Shown here piece by piece: positions 53,950 to 64,000 of a DNA stretch of 64,000 nt (the first letter of the stretch is position 1; each line of letters begins with the position of its first letter). This DNA is from Pectinophora gossypiella (taxonomy: Eukaryota; Arthropoda; Insecta; Lepidoptera; Gelechiidae). The notes under the pieces were generated by a model. It did not search any database. It had not been told where the DNA came from and was given only the letters and a program-made list of their open reading frames with translations. A program made the position numbers and the translations under genes. The stretch is from positions 14,129,001-14,193,000 of the forward strand of contig NC_065417.1 of NCBI RefSeq assembly GCF_024362695.1. Reading direction: 5' to 3'.

Positions 53950-54634
53950 TGATTGAACATACCCACTTTGGGAACATTGCTGGGCACAGCACATGCCTGG
54001 GTGAGATGCTACAAATACGTATAGAAAATTATACACTCATGCCCGTAATATTTTTATTGAAGATACATAAGTTATTCATGAGAAAGTTCCATTCTATCCC
54101 CTTGCTGGATACCTCGAAAGGGATCAAAAGAATAAATAATTTATTTTGCCAATGAAACAAGTAACCCTCCTTTTTGCTTCAGTCGGGTATAAAACAGGGC
54201 AACGACATTTTTACAAACATGTTTTTCGCACATCGTATTTGGTTCTGATAAATTTTAACAACGCATGTAGGTATATAATACATAAATATATTACCCACTG
54301 ATAAAGTTAACACCAGTTATAAACTATTGATTTCATTACTGGGGTCTGTTAGGAGGTATTAAATAAACAATAAGTAAGTACTTATAACTTATCTGATATA
54401 GTTAAATAGGTAATTTCCTATAGGTATATTTACGTATACGTGAAAACCCACTATGGGTATTATCAAATAATTCGATACAGCTGATCATCAGATACATATC
54501 ATCTTTATGGTATGTATTGTAATCTACGTACTTATTATTATTTTTTAAAGATTAATAGGTAAACATATTTTAATGCGGAAATCAATTTTATTGCGGGAAA
54601 ACATTCATTACATCTATATAATAGGTATTTATCT
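53950..54634. other. No gene found
   Basis: AT-rich; ORF at 53949 has no recognisable product. Confidence 0.45.
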
Positions 54635-54740
54635 TCTTCTATAGTGTGCGTTGTGAGGTGGATGACCAGCATCAGCAACCCTGGCGTCAGGGTTATTATT
54701 TAGCTGCCAAAGGCCCCTGACATGGCTCATGTAACGACTA
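54635..54740 (-). mobile_element. SINE family B 3' fragment
   Basis: TCTTCTTCTATAGTGTGCGT to TGACATGGCTCATGTAACGA. 54741-55417 has no recognised gene. Confidence 0.7.
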
Positions 54741-55417
54741 AGGTATCTACGTGCTTTATATTTCGACTGAGATAGAAAAAAACAAACTAAGCAAAACCAA
54801 AGAAATTGAATTCAATTTTCAAATTAAGAATAGTGCGAGGGAACTACAAAGATTAAGAAGCAAGGAGATTGCGCTGCAGCGGAATTACGCTGCACTATCT
54901 ACCCCTTCAGGGACATGGTGATGTTATGTTAATCCGACGATATCGCATCAGGGTTATAGATAAAGGTTATAGATAACAATTAACAAAACAATACCAAATG
55001 AAATTGAACCCTACTTGTCAGTTTTAGTATCATATAATCCAATTAGACTTGACACACTAATTTCCCCTGCTCAAATTGATTGGCACATAATAAGATCGAT
55101 CCCATACTATCACAAAACTGACCAAATTGTGTAAGCCTCTCAACGCATGTGTTTGCTTATAAACCGAGGATTATTTACATCGGTCACTTGTTACAAATGA
55201 GACTCTGGCGCGAGTCAAGGTTGTGAATACATTGTACAATGTCAAGTCCGTTTGTTGGCTGCGCAATTTGTATAATATGTAGAACTTTACCTCATTCTAG
55301 CGCATGCAGGTACCTGTGGATATCCGGTGTCCTATTATGTCAATTAAAGCATAGTGAGTAGCACCTACCTACCTAGAATGACAAGAACCATTTGGCACGA
55401 TATAATTCACTCGATCG

Positions 55418-55740
55418 ACAGCCGTGGTAGCTCAGTTGGAAGAACGAAAGAAAGAGAGAAACATTTATTACTTCCGGACACCACAGACACAGACAGACAG
55501 GTACATTACATTCAAAACAGGACAGAGACCACACGGAAATCAATAAGTACACGGAAAAAATCCAAAACGAAAAGAACAAACCAAAATCATAAAAACAATA
55601 ATAATAAAACTAAGCATCCTAAATGCAACGCACTGACGGCCCGATCATCTGCGGTGGCGTCCGGAATAAAAGGACCTCGGCGTGAGCCACGACGCTGGTA
55701 TTCTGCGGGCCCAACGGTAACGGTGGGATCGCAGTTTCGA
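55418..55740 (+). mobile_element. tRNA-like SINE head followed by a LINE tail
   Basis: CAGCCGTGGTAGCTCAGTTG at 55418 looks like a family F head (box A). It is cut after about 30 nt and followed by other sequence. 55660-55740 has GGACCTCGGCGTGAGCCACG, a LINE-tail phrase also near 22705. Confidence 0.45.
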
Positions 55741-55768
55741 ATCCAACATCGCTCGCGACTATATCCCT

Positions 55769-56050
55769 TGTCGTGAATTGTCTATGTCTAATGTTGTCAG
55801 GCTTCACATTAACAGTGTCAGTCAGTATTTTGGTAGTCTTTATGTATTACAATTTATTCAACATTTAAAAGCGGAACTTTTTCTTCCCGCCCGACTAACG
55901 AATCAGTCTAGCATATAATCCTGGAGGTACCCAGGGACACGTCTAGTGCGGGTAGAACGGCTGATTCGTTAGTCGGGCGGGAAGAATGTCGTGAATTGTC
56001 TATGTCTAATGTTGTCAGGCATCACATTATCAGTGTCAGTCAGTATTTTA
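55769..56050. repeat. 64-bp direct repeats flanking a perfect 24-bp palindrome
   Basis: TGTCGTGAATTGTCTATGTC and the next 44 nt occur at 55769-55832 and 55987-56050 with few changes. Between them CTTCCCGCCCGACTAACGAA plus TCAG (55883-55906) is repeated exactly in reverse at 55961-55984 around a 54-nt spacer. Looks like a small inverted-repeat element with duplicated flank. Confidence 0.9.
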
Positions 56051-56092
56051 AAAGTTGAATGAAGCTAATATTTTGGTAATGTCTTTATTTAT

Positions 56093-56425
56093 TACATCCC
56101 TATTGGGATAGTCAGAGGTACATTCATCGCAAGATGAACTAAGTGTAACCACATGCCGTATCGCCGCCTATAATCAAATTCAAAATCTTTATTTTCAGAC
56201 TATTGTCCATAGATGTTAGTAACATAGTACTTAATCCTAATGTTAGTAGACTTATATTTATTTATGAAAAGTAAATCACAAGTTAGAGCCGTCTAGCGGG
56301 AGGAGGATGTGTGCGTGTAGTCGCAACCATCGCGCCATCAATGGCGACTCCCAGCGGTCCACCCACCCAGGAAGCTGTTGGAGCTGGCTTTTAATAGTCG
56401 AGCCAACTGTGTTAGTGAAAACCAC
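56093..56425 (-). mobile_element. SINE family D, broken by other sequence
   Basis: CATCCCTATTGGGATAGTCA and CATCGCAAGATGAACTAAGT (56093-56180), then GTCGAGCCAACTGTGTTAGT (56397-56417). The part between is unrelated and includes a LINE-like inverse end (CAAATTCAAAATCTTTATTT). Confidence 0.55.
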
Positions 56426-57285
56426 AAGAGCAAATATTTATTAATAAAAAACAATGCAATTGAAGATTTTGTAATCAAGTGCAAATTGCACAGATGCGAT
56501 AACAGAATAAACGCCTTCATAATTAGATTTGCTTGTCGCCTCACAATGAGGGGACGTAACACGTGCATAGTGCAGTTTTCTCTAGAAAAATACGTGGACT
56601 TCAGTCTACAGTTGTAAAGATTATAAAATATAAACATGAGCCGGTATTGTTATCATTTATTAGCGACTATCGACTAGGTCCGGCTTTGCCTGGGTAAATA
56701 TTTTCCTTACAAATATTCTTAGAAAACTGCAATAGCAGTATCGCAGATCATAGAGTACTGACGGCAGTAGAAACCTCATGCAAACACGAATTTAAATGAA
56801 TTTCAAATTTGTATTTGGAACGTTAAGAATTAAAAACTTTGTACATGATTGAATAACTACTGACGGAGTTTAAAAAACCGTACGTACAATTTGTACCAAA
56901 TTGAATAAGTCACTGTAAAATTATTTTTATTTTTTATTTATTCCTGAAACTCGTATTCATTATGTCCTTAAGAAACAAAATTCGATGAGAACTGTGTGGG
57001 TAGGTATTACAGGCACAGACTATTTAATAGTTTCTATGTAATATAGGTGTGTAAGCCCTCATAGTGATTTATTTTCTATGCATTGAGACCATTGAGTAAA
57101 TGTACCCAATGGAGCGACTTATATCATCGAGGATTAGTGATTAGATTAGTAATCTGTTATAGGCTGATAAACGTTTAAATTGTAAACTCAATGATATCAG
57201 ACCGGCATGAGGTAAAGTATTTCATTTTACATGAGATCGTTGATTATTCTCGTCTCATATTTAATATTTATTTTGTTCTAGTATG
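56426..57285. other. No gene supported
   Basis: Overlapping ORFs on both strands (56378-56617 plus, 56637-56338 minus) have no recognisable protein. Rest AT-rich. Confidence 0.45.
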
Positions 57286-57439
57286 TACGACCACGAGCAT
57301 TATAGATACGTATATTCTTTGGTACCATGTCACATAACTTCTGTGACAAATTGAGCTGTAGTCTCACTAAATGTGTCAAATATGTTAGTACGACAGGGTT
57401 GTAATGTAGGTACTTACATGATATTGCTATTGACTGTAT
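57286..57439. mobile_element. MITE family I
   Basis: GTACGACCACGAGCATTATA and the degraded right end TGCTATTGACTGTAT; internal phrases as in 6019. Confidence 0.7.
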
Positions 57440-58277
57440 AGCCATGCTCTAGTCATTAGCCGAATAGGTACGTCGTTTAAAATTTCTATGCTATGACTCA
57501 GTAGTAACTTCTTCATGCACTGAAGAATTTCTATGGAAATTATTATTTATCTCTGAGACTAGCATGAGATCACCATACTTAAGCCCCACAGTAGTTATAC
57601 ATTATTTATTTCCTACATAACATATACTATTACGTATATTTAAACACGCTACTATTAAACTTAGTAATTGTAAACTCACTTCTTTTAATAACAATAGGTA
57701 GGTACCTACTATTCACGTAAATACGCGTAGTAGGTGCTTAAGCCACTCCTAACAATTTACATAGTTTTCCTATGATGTATACTATACTTGCACCTAATCA
57801 CTTAAAGCGAGCGTAATGAATACAAATTAACGGGAATGATTGATCACCCTTATCTAGTAATCCGAGCAATTTTAAATAACGCCTACGTAAAAGTGTATAG
57901 CAAAAGTTACGTTGAACGTTACTGCAATTTTTTTCTCTTAGGCGTCTTCTGAATAGCATATTTTGTCGTTTTTCCGTCGGGAACGGGACGAGAGCTACTT
58001 CGCTTATACAACAACAGATATAATCGTTAAATATATTTTTTGAAACAGAAATATTTTTTTTATTACATAGTAATCTCTAAACTGACACCGAAAAAAAGAA
58101 ACGCAATACCGGTTTTTCAACAACACTATGACATTGAGTTGACGTTTGACATTTACTACGTCAATATCAGCTGCTGCGTCACGTAAACAAATTCAAAACA
58201 GTTATTGCTTGACAAAATGATGGTGTAGTCGTGTATTTTGTGAATAAACAGTCTCGAAAACTCAAATTCCGTCCAAA
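57440..58277 (+). promoter_or_regulatory. Upstream region and probable promoter of the transporter gene
   Basis: 57440-58130 shows no repeat. Near the start codon, TGACGTTTGACATTTACTAC and GCTGCTGCGTCACGTAAACA lie at 58139-58192. There is no clear TATA box. A tiny upstream ORF (ATG ATG GTG TAG, 58217-58228) would be in the leader if transcription starts before it; this could damp translation (inference). Confidence 0.4.
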
Positions 58278-61200
58278 ATGAGGTCTTCTTTGTTCCGTCG
58301 TGGTGCTCGCATAAATTCCGACAATGAAGAGACAGAGCCGTTGCTTCCCGCCATTCCAGGGCCAAGTGTTGCCCAAGTGGAGGTAAAGGACATTTTTTCA
58401 TGGAATATTTTCATGGCTGTTTATTAACGAGCCATTGTCGCTAAAGGTCTAATGACTACAGCAATTTGTTATTGGTATTCTTTTGTGTTTTGAGTGCAAT
58501 TTGAGCGTATTTAAATGAATTGATCTTTCAACTGGTACCTTATAGACGCTCAAATTGTATTGTTTTCTAAAATTGTTGATGTTTACGCATACCACTGCCA
58601 CATAATACACCTACTGACACCAATATAAATTTAAAATTCTTGGCAAGAATCTTCAACTTAACAACAATAAAAACAAAATATAGGTACCATAAAGATATCC
58701 AGAAAATGTCAACATTAATGAGTAATAGTTACTTTAATTTGCACCAGAAAGTAACGCAAAAAAATATTTGAAAATATGTCAGAATCTAAGGTACTACCTA
58801 CTTAGCACTTAAATACCCTTAAAGATATAGTCATGTAGAATATAGAGGTACCACCATCATGTACCACCCACCACCATATTGACCATCACAAAAGATTTCT
58901 TTATTTGCCACAACTGCAGTGCAAAAGATGTTACAAATAATAATTACCGTGCATTTAAATTACAAAATCATGCAAAAATTATAAAAATAAATTAAATGAA
59001 TACAACTATACCTACCTATTCCCTTATTTCCCATCCCATATTTCGTCTTATATCTTCCTACCCAGATTACTGTCTAGCTATTGCTAGTCAGATGCACTTT
59101 CTTTCTTTTCTTTTTATTGCTAGTAATCAGTAGTCAGATGTACTTTTAGTTGAATTAGGACATGTTGGATGATTCTTCAAAGGCCTAATTATATTTAAGT
59201 AATCAGAAGTGAGTGTGGTCACAATAGATCTTACAAGGTCTCAGTGGCCATTCAGGCTTATTCATCTCCAGCCATTTCCTTTTCAAATAGTAAATAAATC
59301 AGAAGGCAAGTTGCAGTAACTTTTAAATAGTAAATCTGAAGTTTGTATATGATGAATCGTAAAGTTATAAAACTTTTTTAGTCATAATACTGAAATGAAA
59401 ATGAAAAAGGCATTTATTTGCTTAATTACATTGTAAGACTTAAAATAAACCTTCCCAGTAAGTAAAATAATTTTACTTGTGAATACTGATTAAATTAATG
59501 CTACTTGAATTCTTATTTTGATTAATCTACATCAATAAACGAAGTCAAACATCATACTCAGTTTTACTTAGTTAATTCAAAATTAAAGTTCGAAATTAAT
59601 TCAAAAGAAAAAAGAGATTTATTTTTGGGCATTTTAGACTGGCTTCTATTTCAAGACTAGCATTTTGCAATTTATTTTTGACCCAGTCTATTTTTTATAT
59701 TTCATGTTTAATAATTCTGATTTAACTCTGTTAAGTTTAAATATTTAATGAAAGGTACCCCAAAGCAACTTACTATTTATCTTTTTAAATAATAAACATC
59801 AAATGCCATGCGTTAGTTTTGCAAACATTCGAAAATGGCTAGACCGATTTTGAAAAAACAATGTGTACATTTGACTGGGCTTGTGGGTGGTTTAGATTCA
59901 CGTTAAGTCCCGACAGGTGGCGCCGTGATCGGGCGGATTTTTATCGAATTTTGCAAAGAACCAAAATACCAGTTAGTTATATTTTAGAAATCTGTCTTTT
60001 TTTTGACCTTCAAAACCAGTAATTCCCAGTTCTTTTGGCGCCGTGAAAAACCGGTGCCGATACATACAATATTCTAACAAGTTATTTCCTTTATTTTCAG
60101 AGAGCGGAAGGCAGGAACGGCGCGATGGGTGACGTCGGCGTGTCCCAGTCCGTGTTGGTGGAGCCCCGCGGGGACTCCGGCCGCAAGCTGCCGCAGTACA
60201 TCGCTGCTTTGTCAGGTACATATTACAAATAATACATAAAACATAATTTAGTAATCCGCCTGCGACTTTGTCACGGACTTCGGTTACCGCGCGGCACATT
60301 TTTTCCATCCCCTTTCACCCCCTCCCCATTTCCTCCCTAGATCTCAAATTACGTCCGTAACAAATTTCATCTAAATCGATTCAGCGGTTTAAGCGTAAAA
60401 AGGTAACAGACAGACGGTGTTACTTTTGAATCTTTATGATATTAGTGTGGACAAATTCAAAAGTGGATAAACTCACAACCACGTTTAAGACGAAATTGGA
60501 TATAGTGATCCATCATGTTGGAAAGGCCACAATCCTTCTGTCGGTTTATCCAACATGCTAGGGAAGAACAACAGCAGCAACAGCTTTACGCGTTCCTTCC
60601 ATGCTTTTTATTCCTTCTGGTACCTTATATGGACCCTATACATATTGTGGATTACAGTTCGTTGTGTCTGTCTTTCCTCTCGTTAGCTAAAACACTAAAG
60701 ACAACTTATTATTTATTCAAAAAATTGGGTTATCAATCACCCAGTTTTTAATATTACTCATTTATCTCTGTTTTGATAAACAATGCTATTATTGAATACA
60801 ATTAAACGATGATTCAATAGCACTAAGCATTTAACGCCAATCTATGATATTATATTTGATACTTTCACAGAGTATACCTACTAATTGACTATTTCCCTCC
60901 TTCCAGCTACCCTCGGAGCGTTGGCTGCCGGTTCGATGCTCGGTTGGTCTTCACCAGTAATGTACAAGATATTCCAACCGAACAGCACTGAATACGACTT
61001 CACGATCACCGAGTCCCAACGCGACTGGATCTCATCGCTCATCAACCTTGGTGCTGCCGCTGTCTGCTTCCCTATTGGTCTGGTGATGGACTCTATAGGA
61101 CGCAAGAAAACTATGTTGCTCCTCGTCCTACCCTTCACTTTAGGCTGGTTACTCATAACTTTCGCCAGAAACGTCGGTATGCTCTTCGCTGGAAGGTTCA

Positions 61201-62273
61201 TCACTGGTATAGCCGGCGGCGCCTTCTGCGTCACAGCTCCAGCGTATACCAGTGAAATCGCCCAAGACGCCATCCGAGGAACGCTTGGAACATACTTCCA
61301 ACTCATGATCACTGTTGGTATTCTATTCTCCTATGTCGTTGGATCTTACACATCTGTTTTCGTATTCAATATTCTTTGTACATGTATACCTATTGTGTTT
61401 GGAATTATATTCTTCTTCATGCCAGAAAGTCCTAGCTTCTTGGTAATGAAGAATCGTAATGACGAAGCGAAGGAAGCACTGACTCGACTTAGAGGCCGGA
61501 GTTACGATGTTGACGGTGAATTGGACAACTTGAAGTTCAAAGCGGAACAGAACAGTAATAGCCAGACCTCATTCCTTTCTAACATCACAAAGAAAACTGC
61601 CCTTAAAGCTCTGCTGATTTGCTACGCTTTGATGTTGTTCCAACAGTTGTCTGGTATCAATGCCGTCTTGTTCAATACGTCTACGATATTCAGCAGTGCG
61701 GGCGCTGCAATTCCGGCAGAAATTGCCACAATCATCATCGGTGTCATTCAAGTCATAGCTACATTCATCTCTTCCGTGGTCGTCGACAAACTCGGCAGGA
61801 GAATCCTCCTTCTTTTCTCAGCTCTGGTCATGTGTCTGTGCACAACCGCCCTTGGAGTCTACTTCTTCTTGCTGGAGAAACACGGAGCCGATGCCGACAT
61901 CCTCAAGACCATTTCTTGGCTGCCACTGCTGTCTCTTTCTCTGTTCATCATTGCGTTCTCCTTCGGTTTCGGCCCGATCCCTTGGATGATGGCTGGAGAG
62001 CTCTGCCTGATTCAAATCAAGGCGTTCGTTTCTTCCACAGCTGGCACCTTCAACTGGCTTCTTAGCTTCACCGTCACGAGCACGTTCAACTCTTTGAACC
62101 AAGCCATTGGGTCAGGCCAAGTGTTCTGGTTATTCGCCGGAATCATGCTTCTAGGATTCATCTTTATCTTCTTCATTGTCCCAGAAACTAAAGGCAAGAG
62201 CGTGGATGAAATCCAACTCATGTTAGGCGGTGAACCGCAGCCTCAGAGAGCCAATGACACAGAAAAGAAATAA
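58278..62273 (+). CDS. Tret1-like: Facilitated trehalose transporter Tret1-like (MFS sugar porter), 3 exons
   Basis: The coding exons are 58278-58382, 60101-60215 and 60907-62273. Junctions use GTAAAG/TTTTCAG and GTACAT/TTCCAG and keep frame, giving 528 residues, normal for the family. Sugar-porter marks, numbered in the full protein: D-x-x-GRKK 135-141, PESPSFL 246-252 (Ser where Arg is usual), QQLSGIN 319-325, DKLGRR 367-372, GFGPIPW 427-433 and PETKG 499-503. Twelve hydrophobic segments fit from about residue 69 to 499, with the large cytosolic loop at about 250-305. N-S-T at 99 in the first outer loop is a possible glycosylation site. Known members carry trehalose or other sugars across the plasma membrane by facilitated diffusion; the substrate here is inferred. 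Exon 1 encodes EETEPLL (17-23), an acidic dileucine motif. ATG 60125 (Met44) could start a shorter 485-residue form. The open frame seen from 60885 begins in the intron and is not the true start. Confidence 0.88.
58383..60100 (+). other. Intron 1 of the transporter gene
   Basis: Donor GAG|GTAAAG, acceptor TTTATTTTCAG, phase 0, 1718 bp, AT-rich. No clear repeats; 59810-59860 resembles a Helitron-type body phrase (TGGCTAGACCGATTTTG). Confidence 0.8.
60216..60906 (+). other. Intron 2 of the transporter gene, with a Helitron-like element (60244-60451)
   Basis: Donor TCAG|GTACAT, acceptor CTCCTTCCAG, phase 1. The inserted element is in reverse orientation, from CCGCCTGCGACTTTGTCACG to GATATTAGTGTGGA, and contains AAATCGATTCAGCGGTTTAA and GGTAACAGACAGACGG; relative at 12834. 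The plus-strand ORF at 60515-60751 lies in the intron and has a CAG-repeat stretch but no support. Confidence 0.75.
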
Positions 62274-64000
62274 ACGTATCGAACAGACTGAATGGTAAAT
62301 TGAAGTATTTTTGTACGAGACGGTTAGTACCGTGCTTCTTTGGTTTTACACCACTGACTTCGATGCTCTTTGGCTAAGCTGGACGCATTTCAGCTATTAA
62401 GGATTTTAATGACAATATATTATTGAAGTAACATGACTGTATCATTCATAGAGGTAGACAAATAGTTCCAAAATCTTCGTCCAGTTTAGTAAAGAATTAT
62501 GTCAAGGATATTTTGTGCTTCGTAAGCAATATAATCAACCAAAGAGTTCTCTCCTTGAATGATATGTATCACATAGAATAAGTTATGCTGTGTGAATTTG
62601 TAGTTTTTAACGTATTTATTTGTAGATTTATACAATTGTTACATGTTTAGATGTTCGATACGGTCGTGGCAGCTACGATTACCCGTAATCAACTTACCCA
62701 ATTAAGCTCAAGACGCATAGAGGCGGTATGTACTAAAACGGCACCGTGTATGTTTTTTTTCTATTAAAAATAGATTTGCGTTGGACCATAATCTCACCTG
62801 ATGGTAAGTGATAATGTGGCCTATGATAGACCACGCTCTCGTAGCAAATACCTATTCATTTTAACTGTAAGATTGTGATAATTTGGAATGGAATGTCCTT
62901 AGATAGCGTTGTGAGCGTGTAACCTTGCGTGAAGTGTTGAACCCTACAAAACATTGACAAAATTTGGTTTCGAGTAAGTCCCAGTACCGCCTCTCTTGAG
63001 CTTTAATGATATTTCCTGCCAGAGATGTCAATTCGTACCAAGTGAAATAGACATTGCCATAGTTAAAAAGTTCTACTTAAATTAAATGTTATTTTAAAGT
63101 AAATACCCGGTCTGTAGTAATTTTATACAAATGTTTTTTTTTTATGTAGCAACAAATGTTGCGTATAATGTTACAGGTATCGTTGCAAGGCATATTGCGC
63201 TGTTACAAGATGTGTTGCAAGAGTGCTCGAAGGTCGTAGCGCGAGTTACAACGTTCATACATAAAAACAGTACATTTAAATTGTTGCTTGTAACGTAGAG
63301 TGTAACGTTATACGCACATTTGTTGCTCAATAAATATTTGACTAAGGCAATATTTAGAAAAGTCATACTGTTCTAAACGGGATATATTTATAGTAAATTA
63401 CAACGATTAACGTAGTAATCAGCTTTAGCCCAAAGTGAAGGAGATTTAGGATACCAACAAAACATATTTTTATTTTAGTGCTGAAATAGTGATAAGTCAT
63501 ATCAGAAAACCTACATATTATTTCATAAATCGTTAGTTGTAGAAAAACTGCATTTCGAATTTATACAATTTCTTAAAAATCATGATATTTATCTGCAAAA
63601 GGCATGTTTCGAGATCACTAGTTTTTATTACTTTTTATACATGTATAATTAAATAAAAAATCAAAAAATCGTATTGTCATCTTTGATAAAAATAAATATA
63701 TAAAATGTCATTGAATACAATAATGTAAAATTGTTATAATATTTATTCGATAAACAATCGTGGATTTTATGACATTTCGATGTATATAGTTGTATTATTG
63801 AATATTGGAAAATGTACTAAAATTGTATAAATAATTGTAATGTATTTTATTTTACATTAAATTGTTTAGTTCAATTAGGTAATATTGCATGTATGAATGT
63901 ATTTGAAATTAATTGTAAGTATTATTTATATATGTACTTTAATAAAAAATGTGCCAGTTTAAAGGAGAGAAAAATAATCACAAATAAATAAATAAGTTGA
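62274..64000 (+). other. 3' untranslated region of the transporter gene, at least to 63.96 kb
   Basis: No further gene follows the stop TAA 62271-62273. AATAAA signals lie at 63329-63334 and 63941-63946 (the latter near the window end, AT-rich context). 62755-62830 contains a LINE-tail phrase (ATCTCACCTGATGGTAAGTG), and 63148-63329 is a MITE-like foldback. The end of the transcript is not determined; use of the first AATAAA would give a UTR of about 1.1 kb. Confidence 0.5.
63148..63329. mobile_element. MITE-like foldback in the transporter 3' region
   Basis: AGCAACAAATGTTGCGTATA and, reversed, AGCAACAAATGTGCGTATAA form inverted ends of about 27 bp. The interior repeats GTTGCAAG. The right end abuts the AATAAA at 63329, so the insertion may have placed or moved a polyadenylation signal. 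Confidence 0.7.

Noticed and set aside
55354..55776. 140-codon ORF
   Set aside because: Crosses a SINE head fragment, A-rich sequence and a LINE tail; no protein family.
60881..61312. 143-codon minus-strand ORF opposite transporter exon 3
   Set aside because: Antisense shadow of a strongly conserved sugar-porter exon; no independent support.
60885..62273. Transporter read as a 462-codon single-exon gene
   Set aside because: The first seven codons lie in intron 2 before the TTCCAG acceptor, and the start would be TTG. Two upstream exons join in frame and complete the first membrane segment.

Overview
The window looks like a moth or butterfly (Lepidoptera) nuclear genome. It is AT-rich and intron-bearing. 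It holds many tRNA-headed SINEs, LINE 3' tails, Helitron ends of the CTAG type, MITEs and a short interstitial (TTAGG)n insect telomere repeat. Exactly one conventional protein gene can be assembled with confidence: a Tret1-like facilitated sugar (trehalose) transporter on the plus strand at 58278-62273. It has three coding exons (35 codons; 38 codons plus 1 nt; 1367 nt), 528 residues, and a 3' untranslated region that probably runs to the window end.

Layout. 1-1684: the 5' end of an LTR retrotransposon on the minus strand, with an LTR, a tRNA-Tyr primer-binding site, a tandem-repeat leader and a gag-like ORF that runs off the left edge. 3510-4655: a TTAT-flanked DNA transposon with 28-bp inverted repeats that keeps two 5' transposase exons. 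10411-11594: a second inverted-repeat DNA transposon. 16303-16632: TTAGG repeats carrying a poly-A non-LTR insertion. 5-58 kb otherwise: a mosaic of dispersed repeats, many bounded by clear target-site duplications and some nested. Families are lettered here for cross-reference. A: chimeric tRNA/5S-like SINE with a (TGA)n tail. B: tRNA SINE ending in GAAGAAGA. C: tRNA SINE ending in TGTTATGTTATG. D: tRNA SINE with tail TTATGTTATG. F: tRNA SINE of another type. E: LINE tail ending GACGTCA-like then poly-A. J: LINE tail with the phrase AATAAGGCCGCC. G and I: palindromic MITEs.

The main gene-level idea is inference. Several stretches upstream of the transporter look like first exons that end in a phase-0 splice donor: 6332-6355, 19218-19328, 37601-37612 and 37741-37806. 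There is also one non-coding candidate that ends at 43884. Transporter exon 2 begins in phase 0 and carries its own well-placed ATG at codon 44. All could therefore splice in frame to exon 2 and give a transporter with several promoters and N-termini spread over more than 50 kb. The proximal first exon encodes an acidic dileucine sorting motif that the others lack.

No bacterial-type operon, CRISPR array, rRNA gene or stand-alone functional tRNA gene was found. The most unusual items are the alternative first exons, a 404-bp coding-looking segment inserted exactly inside a SINE, the 5S-like SINE head with a core shared by three SINE families, and several near-perfect short palindromes.
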